A DNA stretch of 64,000 bases from Campylobacter concisus. GTDB lineage: Bacteria; Campylobacterota; Campylobacteria; Campylobacterales; Campylobacteraceae. Where the stretch lies: NCBI RefSeq assembly GCF_002913225.1, contig NZ_PPAW01000023.1:1-64000 (forward strand), read 5' to 3'. Positions 1 through 8,436 of the stretch are shown one piece after another (position 1 is the first letter of the stretch; every line of letters starts with the position of its first letter). The notes under the pieces were generated by a model, which had not been told where the DNA came from, made no database searches, and was given only the letters and a program-made list of their open reading frames with translations. The position numbers were made by a program, and so were the translations under genes.

Positions 1-216
1 GATTGGTTTAAGGTTCAAAGCAAAATAACAAAAAAGTAAAATTTGGAGCGTTTTGTTCTTGTTTTTGTAAAGAAATTTTAAAAAGATTAAATAAAAAAAT
101 TAATTTCATACCAAGTTGTGACAAAATTTATGCTCAAAAATCAAAAAAATTTCTTAGATAAATTTGCAAAATTTAATGAAAAATTTGGTCGCAGGGTAAA
201 TTTATATATTTTTAAA

Positions 217-222
217 TATAAT
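217..222 (+). promoter_or_regulatory. -10 box of the rnpB promoter
   Basis: A perfect TATAAT lies 7-9 bases before the expected 5' end of RNase P RNA, inside a very AT-rich stretch. Bases 1-216 show no open frame or RNA motif that I can recognise. No clear -35 box is visible, which is normal for Campylobacter sigma-70 promoters. Confidence 0.6.
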
Positions 223-228
223 CACGCT

Positions 229-556
229 CTGGCACGGTAAGCGGTCGCTTTTGCATCTTGCAAAAGAGGAAAGTCCGAGCTGCGATAAGACAAAGTTCCA
301 TCTAACGGATGGCTAGGGAAACCTAAGGGATAGTGTAACAGAAAGCAAACTTCCGCCTTGGCGGTAAAGGTGAAACGGCGGGGTAAGAGCCCACCGGTAC
401 GCTTGGTAACTTGCGTGGCCATATAAACCCAACTTGCAGTAAGAAGGGATGGTTTTGGTCTTATATTAAAACCCTTCGCTAGAGCTTGTTTGTAAAAGTA
501 AGCGTAGATAAATGATCGCTCAAGACAGAACTCGGCTTAACGCCGTGCCTTCGCTT
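229..556 (+). ncRNA. rnpB: RNase P RNA (bacterial type A-like)
   Basis: This is the catalytic RNA of RNase P, which trims the 5' leader from precursor tRNAs. The universally conserved segments are present in order: GAGGAAAGTCCGAGCT near 267, ACAGAAA near 339, GGTAAGAGCCCACCG near 382, and the 3' block AGATAAATGATCGC...ACAGAACTCGGCTTA near 507-540. Helix P1 is visible as GGCACGG (231-237) pairing with CCGTGCC (543-549), which fixes both ends to within a few bases. A TATAAT box at 217-222 fits a start near 229-231. No protein gene overlaps it. The exact mature ends are inferred. Confidence 0.95.
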
Positions 557-604
557 AAATTTAGAGTAAATTTCAAGTAGCAAGCAGTTAGTAAATTTAA
601 AAGA

Positions 605-643
605 TTTTCAAGACAAAACCGGCAAATATGCCGTGCCTTGAAA
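605..643. terminator. hairpin between rnpB and the fliD operon
   Basis: TTTCAAG (606-612) pairs with CTTGAAA (637-643), with a smaller inner stem GGCA/TGCC at 621-632. It lies between the converging ends of rnpB and the flaG-fliD-fliS-fliT operon. Neither strand carries a good U-tract (the minus side reads into TCTTTTAAATTT), so its role as a terminator is inferred. Confidence 0.35.
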
Positions 644-656
644 GTTTGAGTTTAGA

Positions 657-884
657 TTAGTTTTTTACGTATTTTTGAGCTTTTTGTAGTTTTGTAAGCT
701 CGTTTTGGATGTGTGAAGATTTAGCTTTAAAAAGCTCTATCGCGCCGCCTATCAAGGCCTTTGCCTCTTCAGCTGCAGCTAAGCTTTTAAACATATCTTC
801 GTTGAAATTTTGTGATAAAACAGCTAGCTTTCTTGTATCTTCGTTTATTAACGCTAGCTTAAATTCATTGATCCAGCTATTCAC
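657..884 (-). CDS. small FliT-like flagellar protein
   Basis: A 75-residue, mostly helical, charged protein with no signal peptide or membrane segment. It is the last gene of the flaG-fliD-fliS operon and overlaps the end of fliS by 8 bases, so translation is probably coupled. In many bacteria this slot holds FliT, the export chaperone for the filament cap FliD, and C. jejuni has a small gene in the same place. The FliT-like call rests on position, size and helical character, not on a sequence motif I can identify. Confidence 0.6.
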   Translation of the reverse strand: MNSWINEFKLALINEDTRKLAVLSQNFNEDMFKSLAAAEEAKALIGGAIELFKAKSSHIQNELTKLQKAQKYVKN

Positions 885-1248
885 CTGATGTTACCTCCCT
901 CCATGCTTCTGATAACTGCTTTACGACATTTGTTACTTCATTTAGCGCTGCTATATCATTTTGGATATTTGCCATAGCAAGAAGCTGCATCTGCCTTGTA
1001 TAAAGGCCGCTAAGGTAGTGAGCCACGTCGCCTTGAGAATAATCAAGCGAGTTTAAAAGCTCGACAAAGATAGCGTTTGCTCTGTTTATATAATAGACCT
1101 TTTTCTCTATATCTCCAGCTTCGATCGCTTTTTTGGTGCGAAATATAAATTTCAAAATTCCATCATAAAGCATTTCTATTAATTTAGTCGGGGACTCGAT
1201 GCCCCCGAAACTCGACTGTGCGTATGCACTATATGCGCTTTGATTCAT
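877..1248 (-). CDS. fliS: flagellin export chaperone FliS
   Basis: FliS binds the C-terminus of flagellin in the cytoplasm and keeps it unfolded until export. The protein is 123 residues, close to the usual length, and begins with the family's N-terminal pattern (NQSAYSAYAQSSFGGIES, then PTKLIEMLYDGILKFI). The AYxxxQ region followed by a helix containing LIxMLYDG is characteristic. It starts 9 bases after the fliD stop and overlaps the following small gene. Expression probably comes from the sigma-28-like promoter upstream of flaG. Confidence 0.95.
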   Translation of the reverse strand: MNQSAYSAYAQSSFGGIESPTKLIEMLYDGILKFIFRTKKAIEAGDIEKKVYYINRANAIFVELLNSLDYSQGDVAHYLSGLYTRQMQLLAMANIQNDIAALNEVTNVVKQLSEAWREVTSGE

Positions 1249-1257
1249 TTTTCTCTC

Positions 1258-3018
1258 TTATTTTCTACTGTTTATCTCAGCATCTATCATTGATTTTAGA
1301 GTTGAGAACTGATTTTCTAAACTTGCGATGATAGAGTTATACTTGATGAAGCGCTCTTGCATCGTTGTATATTTCTCGTCTAAAAGCTTTTGTGTAGCCT
1401 CTTTGTTGTCTGCAATTGATTTGTTTTCATCTCTTAGCTGATTTTGCATAGCAATCATTGTACCATCTTTGCCAACGACACCATCAAGCATTTTGTTAAG
1501 TCTTGTAAATAGACCATCTGTCTTTTTAGTTATTGGATTTACAGTTGCTTCGCTCATTCCCAGGCTTGCAAGGGCTGTGCTATTGCCTTTTATCTCTAAA
1601 CTTTGGCCATCATTTCTCTTTAGGATTATTCTCTTGCCACTTTGATCAAGGCTAGCTGTGACACCATCTATTCCAGCGTCATTTATAGCTTGTTGAAGTT
1701 TTAGAGCGTTGTCCTCAGCTGATGAGCCAGCTGCGGTTGAGAAAATAACCGACTTGCCATTTATCGTAAGATCGCCGGCTGCTATGTTTAGAGCTCCGGC
1801 GCTAACTGGAGCATTTCCCATGTGAGTTATCGGCTCAGTCTTGTTTGACCCCATGAAAAATCTCTGAATTTCCTCAGGATCTTTGCTAAGAGCAGCGTTA
1901 AATTTATTTAGATCAAGCTGAAGCTGACCATCTTTATCAGGCGTTATGCCAAATTTACTTAGCGCTTTGCCTTCGCTATCTTGACCATTTACTAGACGGC
2001 CGATGTTTGATCTAAGGCCTGAAATTTCGCTCACGCCTTGGAAGGTGCCGGCGCCTTCTTTCTCATCATAGCTTGTCGCGATGCCAAGGTTCATGGTCAT
2101 TAAGTTGTAGTCTTTTATAAACTCTTCAACCGCTTTTATGACTTCGTCTGTATTTTGTGAAATGCTAACATTTGTTTTACCAACCTCATTTAGTGTTATA
2201 GTAACACCTGGTCTTAGATTATCAAATGTATTTTTATCCCTTTTAACATTTACGCCATTATATGTAAATTCTGCATCTTGTGCTTTTTGAATTCTATTTT
2301 TTTCCAAATTTGATGTCATCTTTGGTGAACCATCAGGATTTGTTAATAGTACGCCATTCTCATCTGTGTCTTGAAACTGCGTATCATCCCAGCCAAGCTT
2401 GTCTAAAATGCCAGATGTATCGTTTGAAATTTTGATAGTCTGTGTCGCACCAGTTTTGCCTGATTGAAGCATTATTTGATTTGGTTTGTCGCCACCAACA
2501 TTTAAAATTCTAGCTTGCAACTTGCCGCCACTTACGTCATTTATCTTATCAACGATATCTTGATATGTTGTTGATCTTGTCACGCCGATAGAGAATTTTT
2601 GTCCGTCGATCTCAACATCAAATGAGCCAGTGCTTGTTGCGCCCACTATCTCTGAAGCTTTTTTGAAATTTTTGCTTTGAAATGTATCTTTTTGAGCAAG
2701 TTTTTGCACGTCGATACTAAAGCTTTGCACGCTAACGCCGTTTGCCGCTGAAGCTGTGACGCTTTTACCGGCGTTATTAGTATTTCTTTTTAGATAAAGT
2801 GCCTCGCCGCCAAGTGTTTTGCCACTAACATTTACGTTGCTAACAAGAGTTTTTAGAGCCGCAAGATCCTTTTGCTTAAGCTCATTTTTCTCTAGTCTTG
2901 TTGTAAGTGGTTTGATCTGTCCAGCCTCATCAGCCTCTTTTAGTTTCTTGATAAGCTCATCGTTTAGGCCGCTATTTTTTGTACCGATGCCTAAATTTGT
3001 TACGTTACCTACTGCCAT
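1258..3018 (-). CDS. fliD: flagellar filament cap protein FliD
   Basis: FliD forms the cap at the filament tip that folds arriving flagellin subunits. The 586-residue protein has the FliD_N region (about 1-110, with LGIGTKNSGLNDELIKKLKEAD), flagellin-hook-like repeats in the middle, and a C-terminal coiled-coil region rich in N and Q ending AEINSRK. There is no signal peptide, as expected for a type III export substrate. It lies between flaG (2-base gap) and fliS. The length fits epsilonproteobacterial FliD. Confidence 0.95.
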   Translation of the reverse strand: MAVGNVTNLGIGTKNSGLNDELIKKLKEADEAGQIKPLTTRLEKNELKQKDLAALKTLVSNVNVSGKTLGGEALYLKRNTNNAGKSVTASAANGVSVQSFSIDVQKLAQKDTFQSKNFKKASEIVGATSTGSFDVEIDGQKFSIGVTRSTTYQDIVDKINDVSGGKLQARILNVGGDKPNQIMLQSGKTGATQTIKISNDTSGILDKLGWDDTQFQDTDENGVLLTNPDGSPKMTSNLEKNRIQKAQDAEFTYNGVNVKRDKNTFDNLRPGVTITLNEVGKTNVSISQNTDEVIKAVEEFIKDYNLMTMNLGIATSYDEKEGAGTFQGVSEISGLRSNIGRLVNGQDSEGKALSKFGITPDKDGQLQLDLNKFNAALSKDPEEIQRFFMGSNKTEPITHMGNAPVSAGALNIAAGDLTINGKSVIFSTAAGSSAEDNALKLQQAINDAGIDGVTASLDQSGKRIILKRNDGQSLEIKGNSTALASLGMSEATVNPITKKTDGLFTRLNKMLDGVVGKDGTMIAMQNQLRDENKSIADNKEATQKLLDEKYTTMQERFIKYNSIIASLENQFSTLKSMIDAEINSRK

Positions 3019-3020
3019 TT

Positions 3021-3416
3021 TTAACTCTCCTTGTCAAAAAGTATTCCGATACTTTCTTTGAAATACTCGCTGATTTTTATAGCTTCTTTGCTCGGAAGCT
3101 GTGTTATCTCTTCGCCTGTTTTGGCGTCTTTTACTTGCACTACCATTAAATTTAGCTTCTCGTTGTAAGCAAATCTTACATTAGTATCGAGCTGTTGCAT
3201 CTGATAGTTTAGCCTATCAGTGACCTCTCTTGTTTTTCTAGCAAGATCCTCGTTGCTAAGTCCGTCAAGCTCGTTAGCATCCTTTGATTTGCCGTTTTTA
3301 TCGGCATTTACTTTGACATCAGAGTGCTCGATAGGTCTGCTGTCAATTTGACGCTGAGCTGACGTGCTCATGTTTGCATCAAGTGTTTGATTTGCTGCTG
3401 CTTTGAAAATTTCCAT
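3021..3416 (-). CDS. flaG: FlaG family flagellar protein
   Basis: A 131-residue FlaG-domain protein. The C-terminal half (LNYQMQQLDTNVRFAYNEKL..MVVQVKDAKTGEEITQLPSKEAIKI) is the conserved FlaG domain, preceded by a polar N-terminal tail. FlaG proteins influence flagellar filament length; the mechanism is not settled. It is the first gene of the operon with fliD and fliS. A sigma-28-like promoter lies 31 bases upstream, fitting late-gene expression together with flagellin. Confidence 0.92.
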   Translation of the reverse strand: MEIFKAAANQTLDANMSTSAQRQIDSRPIEHSDVKVNADKNGKSKDANELDGLSNEDLARKTREVTDRLNYQMQQLDTNVRFAYNEKLNLMVVQVKDAKTGEEITQLPSKEAIKISEYFKESIGILFDKES

Positions 3417-3446
3417 AGTTTTACTCCTTAAAACTTACGCTAGCTC

Positions 3447-3476
3447 CTACATCGGTAAAATTTTAAATTCCTTTAG
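3447..3476 (-). promoter_or_regulatory. sigma-28 (FliA)-like promoter of flaG-fliD-fliS
   Basis: On the minus strand the -10-type box CCGATGTAG (3447-3455) is preceded about 15 bases upstream by CTAAAG (3471-3476), resembling the FliA consensus TAAAG...CCGATAT. The same CCGATGTAG string occurs before flgM at 5868-5876, which strengthens the call. The match is by eye. Confidence 0.6.
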
Positions 3477-3535
3477 TATTTATATAAATTTTTGATTATT
3501 TAGGTTAAAATCGAGCAAAATTTATAGGACGGGAT

Positions 3536-3880
3536 ATGAAAATTTCATTTGAATGCGACTGCATTTTGCTGCAAAAGACCTTGCTGCTTTTTTGTGGAAA
3601 TTTAGCCGCTCATCATAAGGATTGTGATTTTGTAGTAAGTGACCGCGAGATCGTCACAAAAAAACCGCTATTTATAATAGGTAAGAACGCTCATCTTTCT
3701 CATCCATTCACAAGAGCCACTCTTCTTGATACGCTCGAGGAGTTTTACTCAGCCACGCAAATTTCAAAGGCAAAAGAGCCAGATCAGATAGTAAATGAAA
3801 AGAGTTTGGAGCAAAAAGTATCACTCTTAATAGATAAATTTAAAGCTGATCTGCTTGAAATTTTAAGGGCAAATCAGTGA
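3536..3880 (+). CDS. conserved hypothetical protein upstream of rsmD
   Basis: A 114-residue protein of unknown function. The N-terminal half contains several cysteines (C8, C10, C20) and a HHKDCDF segment; the C-terminal half is an amphipathic helix region (QKVSLLIDKFKADLLEIL). No signal peptide or membrane segment is evident. It overlaps rsmD by 4 bases (GTGA) and seems to be co-transcribed with it. C. jejuni has a small gene in the same position before rsmD and flgI, so it is probably a conserved epsilonproteobacterial protein. I do not recognise a family. Confidence 0.75.
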   Translation: MKISFECDCILLQKTLLLFCGNLAAHHKDCDFVVSDREIVTKKPLFIIGKNAHLSHPFTRATLLDTLEEFYSATQISKAKEPDQIVNEKSLEQKVSLLIDKFKADLLEILRANQ

Positions 3881-4443
3881 AGCTTTGCACCAAAATTTCA
3901 AGTGGTAAATTTAAAGGCAAAAGGCTAGAGCTACCAAGTCTAAGCACGACTAGAAGCACAAAAAGCATCGTAAAAGAGTCCTTTTTTAACGTCATTAGAG
4001 ATGAAATGTACTCACTTACATTTATAGAGGGCTTTGGCGGAAGCGGCGTGATGGCAAGCGAGGCTGTTAGTAACGGAGCGCGCGAGGCTATCGCTATCGA
4101 AAAAGATAGAGCTGCTTTTAAGATCACGCAAAGTAACCTTGCAAGCCTGCAAAGTCCAAATTTAAAAGCGATAAATGGCGACAGCTTTGCACTTTTGCCT
4201 GATCTTATAAATTCGCAAAGTGGCAAGGTTTTGCTCTATCTTGATCCACCATTTGACATAAGGACTGGCTTTGATGATATCTACGAAAAACTTGTAAATT
4301 TGATCTCGCAGCTAAAAAAAGAGAAAATTTATATGATAGTTTTTGAGCATAACAGCGACTTTAAATTTAATGATGAAATTTCTACATATAAGCTTGTTAA
4401 ATTTAAAAAATTTGGAGCCACTTCTCTCTCTTATTTTCAGTAA
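3877..4443 (+). CDS. rsmD: 16S rRNA (guanine966-N2)-methyltransferase RsmD
   Basis: RsmD methylates G966 of 16S rRNA in the 30S subunit using S-adenosylmethionine. The 188-residue protein starts with the family pattern (ISSGKFKGKRLELPS..TTRSTKSIVKESFFNVI). It has a Rossmann glycine motif (FIEGFGGSGVMASEA, about 52-66) and the catalytic DPPF motif near residue 126. The GTG start overlaps the stop of the previous gene. Placement just before flgI matches C. jejuni. Length is normal. Confidence 0.9.
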   Translation: MKLCTKISSGKFKGKRLELPSLSTTRSTKSIVKESFFNVIRDEMYSLTFIEGFGGSGVMASEAVSNGAREAIAIEKDRAAFKITQSNLASLQSPNLKAINGDSFALLPDLINSQSGKVLLYLDPPFDIRTGFDDIYEKLVNLISQLKKEKIYMIVFEHNSDFKFNDEISTYKLVKFKKFGATSLSYFQ

Positions 4444-4446
4444 AAT

Positions 4447-4464
4447 TTGGAACATCTTTTGCTT
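4447..4464 (+). promoter_or_regulatory. sigma-54 (-24/-12) promoter of flgI
   Basis: TTGGAACATCTTTTGCTT fits the RpoN consensus. The -24 GG (4449-4450) and -12 GC (4461-4462) are separated by exactly 10 bases, 38 bases before the flgI start. In Campylobacter the middle flagellar genes depend on RpoN with FlgR, so this is a likely class II promoter for the flgI operon. RpoN itself is encoded at 57503. Confidence 0.85.
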
Positions 4465-4499
4465 TAAAAACCTAAAATAGCTAAATTTTAGGAAAAAAT

Positions 4500-5552
4500 A
4501 TGAAAAAAATTTTATCTTTTGTAGCAGCTTCGGTGATAGCTACTTCAGCCTTTGCTACGCAGATAAAAGAGCTTGCAAACATCGTTGGCGTAAGGGATAA
4601 CCAGCTAATAGGCTATGGTTTAGTCGTCGGACTAAACGGCACAGGGGACGGCTCAACGTCAAAATTTACGATCCAGTCGCTATCAAACATGCTTCAAGGC
4701 GTAAATGTCAAGATAAATCCAGATGATATCAAGTCTAAAAACGCAGCCGCTGTTATGGTGACAGCAAAATTGCCTGCATTTGCAAGACATGGCGACAAGC
4801 TTGATATCGAGATCTCATCTATCGGCGATGCAAAAAGCTTGCAAGGTGGCACACTTCTTATGACCCCACTAAAAGGCGTTGATGGCGATATCTACGCTTT
4901 GGCTCAAGGACCTCTAAGTATCGGTGGCAAGAGTGCAGGAAGAAGTGGTGGTAATCACCCAACAGTTGGCACTATCTTAAATGGCGCCCTTGTGGAGCGC
5001 GAGGTCACTTACGATATATACAACCAAGATAGCATAAAACTAAGCCTAAAAGATACAAATTTTAAAACCGCTCTTGATATCCAAAACGCCATAAATGCAA
5101 ACATTTCAGACGATACTGCAAAGGCGATCGATCCAAGAACGGTTATCGTTAAAAAGCCAGATGATGTTAGCATCATCGAGCTTGCAAGCGCTGTGCTTGA
5201 TCTTGATGTGGAGTATAAGCCAGATGAGAAGATCGTAGTCGATGAGAGAACTGGCACGATAGTTAGCGGTATAAACGCGGTGGTTAGCCCAGTCGTGATA
5301 ACTCACGGCGCTATAACTATAAAGATAGAGCCAAACAGCTACGAAGAGGCGGCGCAAAATGATGTAAATATAGGTAGCGACACCTCGGTGGCTCCTAGTC
5401 AAAATTTACTTAAAATTTCAGGCGAAAAAACAACCGTTGCAAACGTGACAAGAGCGCTAAACAAACTTGGAGCAACACCAAGTGACATCATCTCGATACT
5501 TGAAAATTTAAAACGAGTTGGCGCGATACAAGTCGATCTGGAGATAATATAA
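4500..5552 (+). CDS. flgI: flagellar P-ring protein FlgI
   Basis: FlgI polymerises around the flagellar rod in the peptidoglycan layer to form the P ring. The 350-residue protein begins with a Sec signal peptide ([19 protein letters not shown], cleavage after about residue 19). This is followed by the strongly conserved start of mature FlgI ([30 protein letters not shown]). The length is typical. It is the first gene of flgI-flgJ, its stop overlaps the flgJ start by one base (TAATG), and a sigma-54 promoter lies directly upstream. Confidence 0.97.
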   Translation: MKKILSFVAASVIATSAFATQIKELANIVGVRDNQLIGYGLVVGLNGTGDGSTSKFTIQSLSNMLQGVNVKINPDDIKSKNAAAVMVTAKLPAFARHGDKLDIEISSIGDAKSLQGGTLLMTPLKGVDGDIYALAQGPLSIGGKSAGRSGGNHPTVGTILNGALVEREVTYDIYNQDSIKLSLKDTNFKTALDIQNAINANISDDTAKAIDPRTVIVKKPDDVSIIELASAVLDLDVEYKPDEKIVVDERTGTIVSGINAVVSPVVITHGAITIKIEPNSYEEAAQNDVNIGSDTSVAPSQNLLKISGEKTTVANVTRALNKLGATPSDIISILENLKRVGAIQVDLEII

Positions 5553-5851
5553 TGCAAATAGACAACACCCTAGCACTAAATTCATATAGTGACATCTCAG
5601 CAAACAAGATAAAAAATGCAAATGCCAAACAAGATGCACTTTTGAAAGAGCAAACTGATGCTTTTGAAGCATTTATGGTAAAAGCTGTTCTTGATATCGC
5701 TTTAAAAGAAGATGAGCATAACTCACTCTATCCAAAAGCCGCTGGCAGCGACATTTACAGGTCTATGTATAACGACGCTATGAGCAAAGCTTTGAGTGGA
5801 AATTTAGGTTTTTCAGAACTTTTATACGATTTTTTGAAGAGAGACTCTTAA
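5552..5851 (+). CDS. flgJ: rod-binding protein FlgJ, single-domain form
   Basis: FlgJ helps assemble the flagellar rod in the periplasm. This 99-residue protein corresponds only to the N-terminal rod-binding domain ([24 protein letters not shown]...[13 protein letters not shown]). The C-terminal muramidase domain of gammaproteobacterial FlgJ is absent, as is usual in epsilonproteobacteria, where a separate hydrolase is needed to open the wall. Translation is coupled to flgI through TAATG. Confidence 0.9.
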   Translation: MQIDNTLALNSYSDISANKIKNANAKQDALLKEQTDAFEAFMVKAVLDIALKEDEHNSLYPKAAGSDIYRSMYNDAMSKALSGNLGFSELLYDFLKRDS

Positions 5852-5876
5852 GTAAATTTATATTTTGCCGATGTAG
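5848..5876 (+). promoter_or_regulatory. sigma-28 (FliA)-like promoter of flgM
   Basis: CCGATGTAG (5868-5876) with TTAAGT (5848-5853) about 14 bases upstream resembles a FliA promoter. It repeats the box found before flaG. It overlaps the end of flgJ and lies about 30 bases before the flgM start, allowing flgM to be transcribed separately from flgI-flgJ. Confidence 0.55.
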
Positions 5877-5903
5877 TGATATAAACATTTTATTTTAAGA
5901 GGT

Positions 5904-6113
5904 ATGGATATGATAACTCCTTTGAACCAAAGACCAAACTACCAGGCAAATACGCTAAATAAAAATAGCGATGCTAGAGTTGAAAATGAAAACAAAGAAG
6001 TAAAAACAAACGAAAACGCAAGAGTAAAAGAGATAGCTGATGCAATAGCAAATGGCACCTATCAGGTAGATATCTCTAAAACAGCAAAAGCTGTGGCTGA
6101 TGCGTTGCTATAA
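5904..6113 (+). CDS. flgM: anti-sigma-28 factor FlgM
   Basis: FlgM binds sigma-28 (FliA) in the cytoplasm and holds late flagellar genes off until the hook-basal body can export it. The 69-residue protein is polar and probably unfolded at its N-terminus. It ends in the family's conserved helix (RVKEIADAIANGTYQVDISKTAKAVADALL). Its place between flgJ and the flgN-flgK genes matches C. jejuni. The FliA-like promoter in front would give the usual feedback loop. Confidence 0.9.
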   Translation: MDMITPLNQRPNYQANTLNKNSDARVENENKEVKTNENARVKEIADAIANGTYQVDISKTAKAVADALL

Positions 6114-6129
6114 ATTTAAAGGAATTTAA

Positions 6130-6561
6130 ATGATAAAGAAGCTTTTGGACGAGGCCATAGGCGAGCTAGATGAGCTTATAAATTTAACGATGCAAGATAT
6201 CGCCAATATAAAAGAGGCGAAGCACTCAAGCGTTGATGAGAGTGTGAAGAAGAAAAATGCTCTCGTGCGCGCTTTTGAAGATACCAAAAGAGCTTTGGAT
6301 AAAGAGCTACTAAGAGTTTCAAAAGAGAGTGGCACTACGACACTTGCAAACGTTTTAGATGATGAAGTGAAGTCAAAGCTAGTGCTTATGCGTTCAAAGC
6401 TTGAAATTTTGCATAAAGTAAATAAAGAATATGCAAGACACGTCGTTGTTGTTAAGGAGTTTTTCGACTCGCTTAGCAAAAAAGTCTTTGGCACTCAGAC
6501 TAATGAATACGGCCAAGACGGCAGCGGCACAGATAATAATTTTTACAAATCAAGGGTTTAA
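6130..6561 (+). CDS. flgN: FlgN-like chaperone for hook-filament junction proteins
   Basis: A 143-residue all-helical, heptad-rich cytoplasmic protein with no signal peptide, three bases before flgK. FlgN proteins are export chaperones for FlgK and FlgL, and the gene is commonly placed directly before flgK. The sequence has the expected coiled-coil character (MIKKLLDEAIGELDELINLTM, then long charged helices) but low conservation. The call therefore leans on size and position. The polar C-terminal tail (YGQDGSGTDNNF) is probably disordered. Confidence 0.8.
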   Translation: MIKKLLDEAIGELDELINLTMQDIANIKEAKHSSVDESVKKKNALVRAFEDTKRALDKELLRVSKESGTTTLANVLDDEVKSKLVLMRSKLEILHKVNKEYARHVVVVKEFFDSLSKKVFGTQTNEYGQDGSGTDNNFYKSRV

Positions 6562-6564
6562 AAA

Positions 6565-8436
6565 ATGGCTAATATCTTTATGTCATTAGGCACAGGCGTT
6601 TCAGGGCTAAATGCAGCCCAAGTGCAAATAAGCACAACTGGAAACAACATCACAAACGCCGATAGCAACTACTACACAAGGCAGCGTGTAGTGCAGTCTG
6701 CGTCTCCAGCGATGAACACAGTCCCTGGCGGCGTTGGCACAGGTACGCAAGTAGATACCGTGACAAGGCTTCACGATGAGTTTGCCTATTCAAGACTAAA
6801 ATATTCATCATCAAATTTAGAAAATACAGGCTATAAACAGAGAATTTTACAAGAGGCGACAAAATACTTTCCAGATCTAAAAGATAACGGCATGGTAAAA
6901 GATATACAGGAGTATTTTGCTGCGTGGAACAACTTTGCTTCGAACCCAGACGAGGGCGCTCAAAAGGTAAATTTGATAAATAAAGCTAGCGTTTTAACAG
7001 CTAGCATCAACCGCTCATCAAAGATGCTTTATGATATGCATACTCAGATAGATGAGACTATAAAGATAAATATAAACGAGATAAACTCACTTGGCAAGCA
7101 AATAGCAAATATCAATAAGCAAATTCAAAGAGTTGAATCAGGCGCAGACGCTGGCATCAAGATAAATGCAAACGACCTTCGCGACAAGCGCGATGAGCTA
7201 GAGCTTGCTATGTCAAAGCTAGTAAATACAGCTGTTTATAAAAGCGATCTAAAAAGCGAGTCAAGGATAGATACAGGCATAAGCGATCAAGGAAGATACT
7301 ACAACCTAAATATCGGCGGTGTGAGCATCGTTGATGGCGTAAATTTTCATGAAATTTCTATGAGCTCAACCGAGAGTGGGCAATACACAAAAATTTATTA
7401 TGAAAGAGAAGATGGCAGACGCATCCCTATGGAGGAGAAGATCACAAATGGCAAGATAGGCGCTGCGCTTGATCTTAGAGGCCGCAACTACGAGCCAGAT
7501 AATGATAAATTTAGCGATGGTATCATCCAAAAATATATCGACAATCTAAATACATTTTCAAAAACTTTAATAACTAGCACAAACAACGTCTATGCCGAGT
7601 CTGCTGTTGAAATTTCAAACTCAGATCCGATCAGCTATCTAGAAAACGAAAAGACGCTGATGAACCATGACAACAGCATAAGAAATGGCAGCTTTGAAGC
7701 CATAGTTTATGACAACAAAGGCAATGTCGTAGCTAAAAAGACTATCGAGATAAACGGCACTACGACGATGAATGATACAAAATACGGCAACTCTGTTGTG
7801 CAGGATTTTAACTCAAATTCAGACGATAATAACGACAACAACATGTTAAATGACGTCGATGACTTCTTTGAAGCGTCGTATTTTTATGATAAAAATACGC
7901 ATCAAGGCACATTTGCGCTCATACCAAAGCAAGCTCAAGGGCTTTATAGTATATCAATAGTCGATCATGGTACAAATTTCCCAGGCGTTGTTGGCATCAA
8001 TAGATTTTTTTCTGGCACAAACTCAAACACAATAGGCATCAATCAAAATTTCACTCAGGATCACACAAAGCTTCGTGCCTACTCAAAGCCAGTTGTCGGA
8101 AACAACGAAGTTGCAAACAAGATGATTCAGCTTCAGTACCAAAAGCAGACATTTTACTCAAGTGGCACTGCGCTTGACAGAGATGAGACGATTGAGGGAT
8201 ATTATCGTTATTTTACGACCGATATGGCGAGCGATACCGAGGCGAACAACACTATCCACGACACAAATACATCTTTACAAAGGACTGCTGAAGAGGAATT
8301 TCAATCAACAAGCGGTGTAGATACCAACGAAGAGCTTACAAACTTAATCCGCTTTCAAGCAAGCTACGGTGCAGCTGCAAAGATCATCACGACAGTTGAT
8401 CAGATGCTTGATACCCTTCTTTCACTAAAACAATGA
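6565..8436 (+). CDS. flgK: flagellar hook-associated protein 1 FlgK
   Basis: FlgK (HAP1) forms the first junction ring between hook and filament. The 623-residue protein has the conserved N-terminal region (FMSLGTGVSGLNAAQVQIST, then GNNITNADSNYYTRQ). It also has the C-terminal rod/hook-type helix (SGVDTNEELTNLIRFQASYGA.AKIITTVDQMLDTLLSLKQ). Both are expected because these ends form the D0 coiled coil. It lacks a signal peptide because it is exported by the flagellar type III system. The stop overlaps the next gene by 4 bases. Confidence 0.97.
   Translation: MANIFMSLGTGVSGLNAAQVQISTTGNNITNADSNYYTRQRVVQSASPAMNTVPGGVGTGTQVDTVTRLHDEFAYSRLKYSSSNLENTGYKQRILQEATKYFPDLKDNGMVKDIQEYFAAWNNFASNPDEGAQKVNLINKASVLTASINRSSKMLYDMHTQIDETIKININEINSLGKQIANINKQIQRVESGADAGIKINANDLRDKRDELELAMSKLVNTAVYKSDLKSESRIDTGISDQGRYYNLNIGGVSIVDGVNFHEISMSSTESGQYTKIYYEREDGRRIPMEEKITNGKIGAALDLRGRNYEPDNDKFSDGIIQKYIDNLNTFSKTLITSTNNVYAESAVEISNSDPISYLENEKTLMNHDNSIRNGSFEAIVYDNKGNVVAKKTIEINGTTTMNDTKYGNSVVQDFNSNSDDNNDNNMLNDVDDFFEASYFYDKNTHQGTFALIPKQAQGLYSISIVDHGTNFPGVVGINRFFSGTNSNTIGINQNFTQDHTKLRAYSKPVVGNNEVANKMIQLQYQKQTFYSSGTALDRDETIEGYYRYFTTDMASDTEANNTIHDTNTSLQRTAEEEFQSTSGVDTNEELTNLIRFQASYGAAAKIITTVDQMLDTLLSLKQ

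Noticed and set aside
1..216. Possible gene or tRNA at the left edge
   Set aside because: No open frame, no T-loop or acceptor-stem pattern. It is only AT-rich promoter-type sequence.
222..422. Open frame of 66 codons on the minus strand
   Set aside because: It lies entirely inside RNase P RNA, whose conserved segments and P1 helix explain the sequence.
3840..4226. 128-codon minus-strand frame
   Set aside because: Antisense to rsmD, which has clear methyltransferase motifs.
5552..5851. Short FlgJ considered as a truncated gene
   Set aside because: Absence of the muramidase domain is normal for epsilonproteobacterial FlgJ, and the gene is followed by a proper stop and promoter region.
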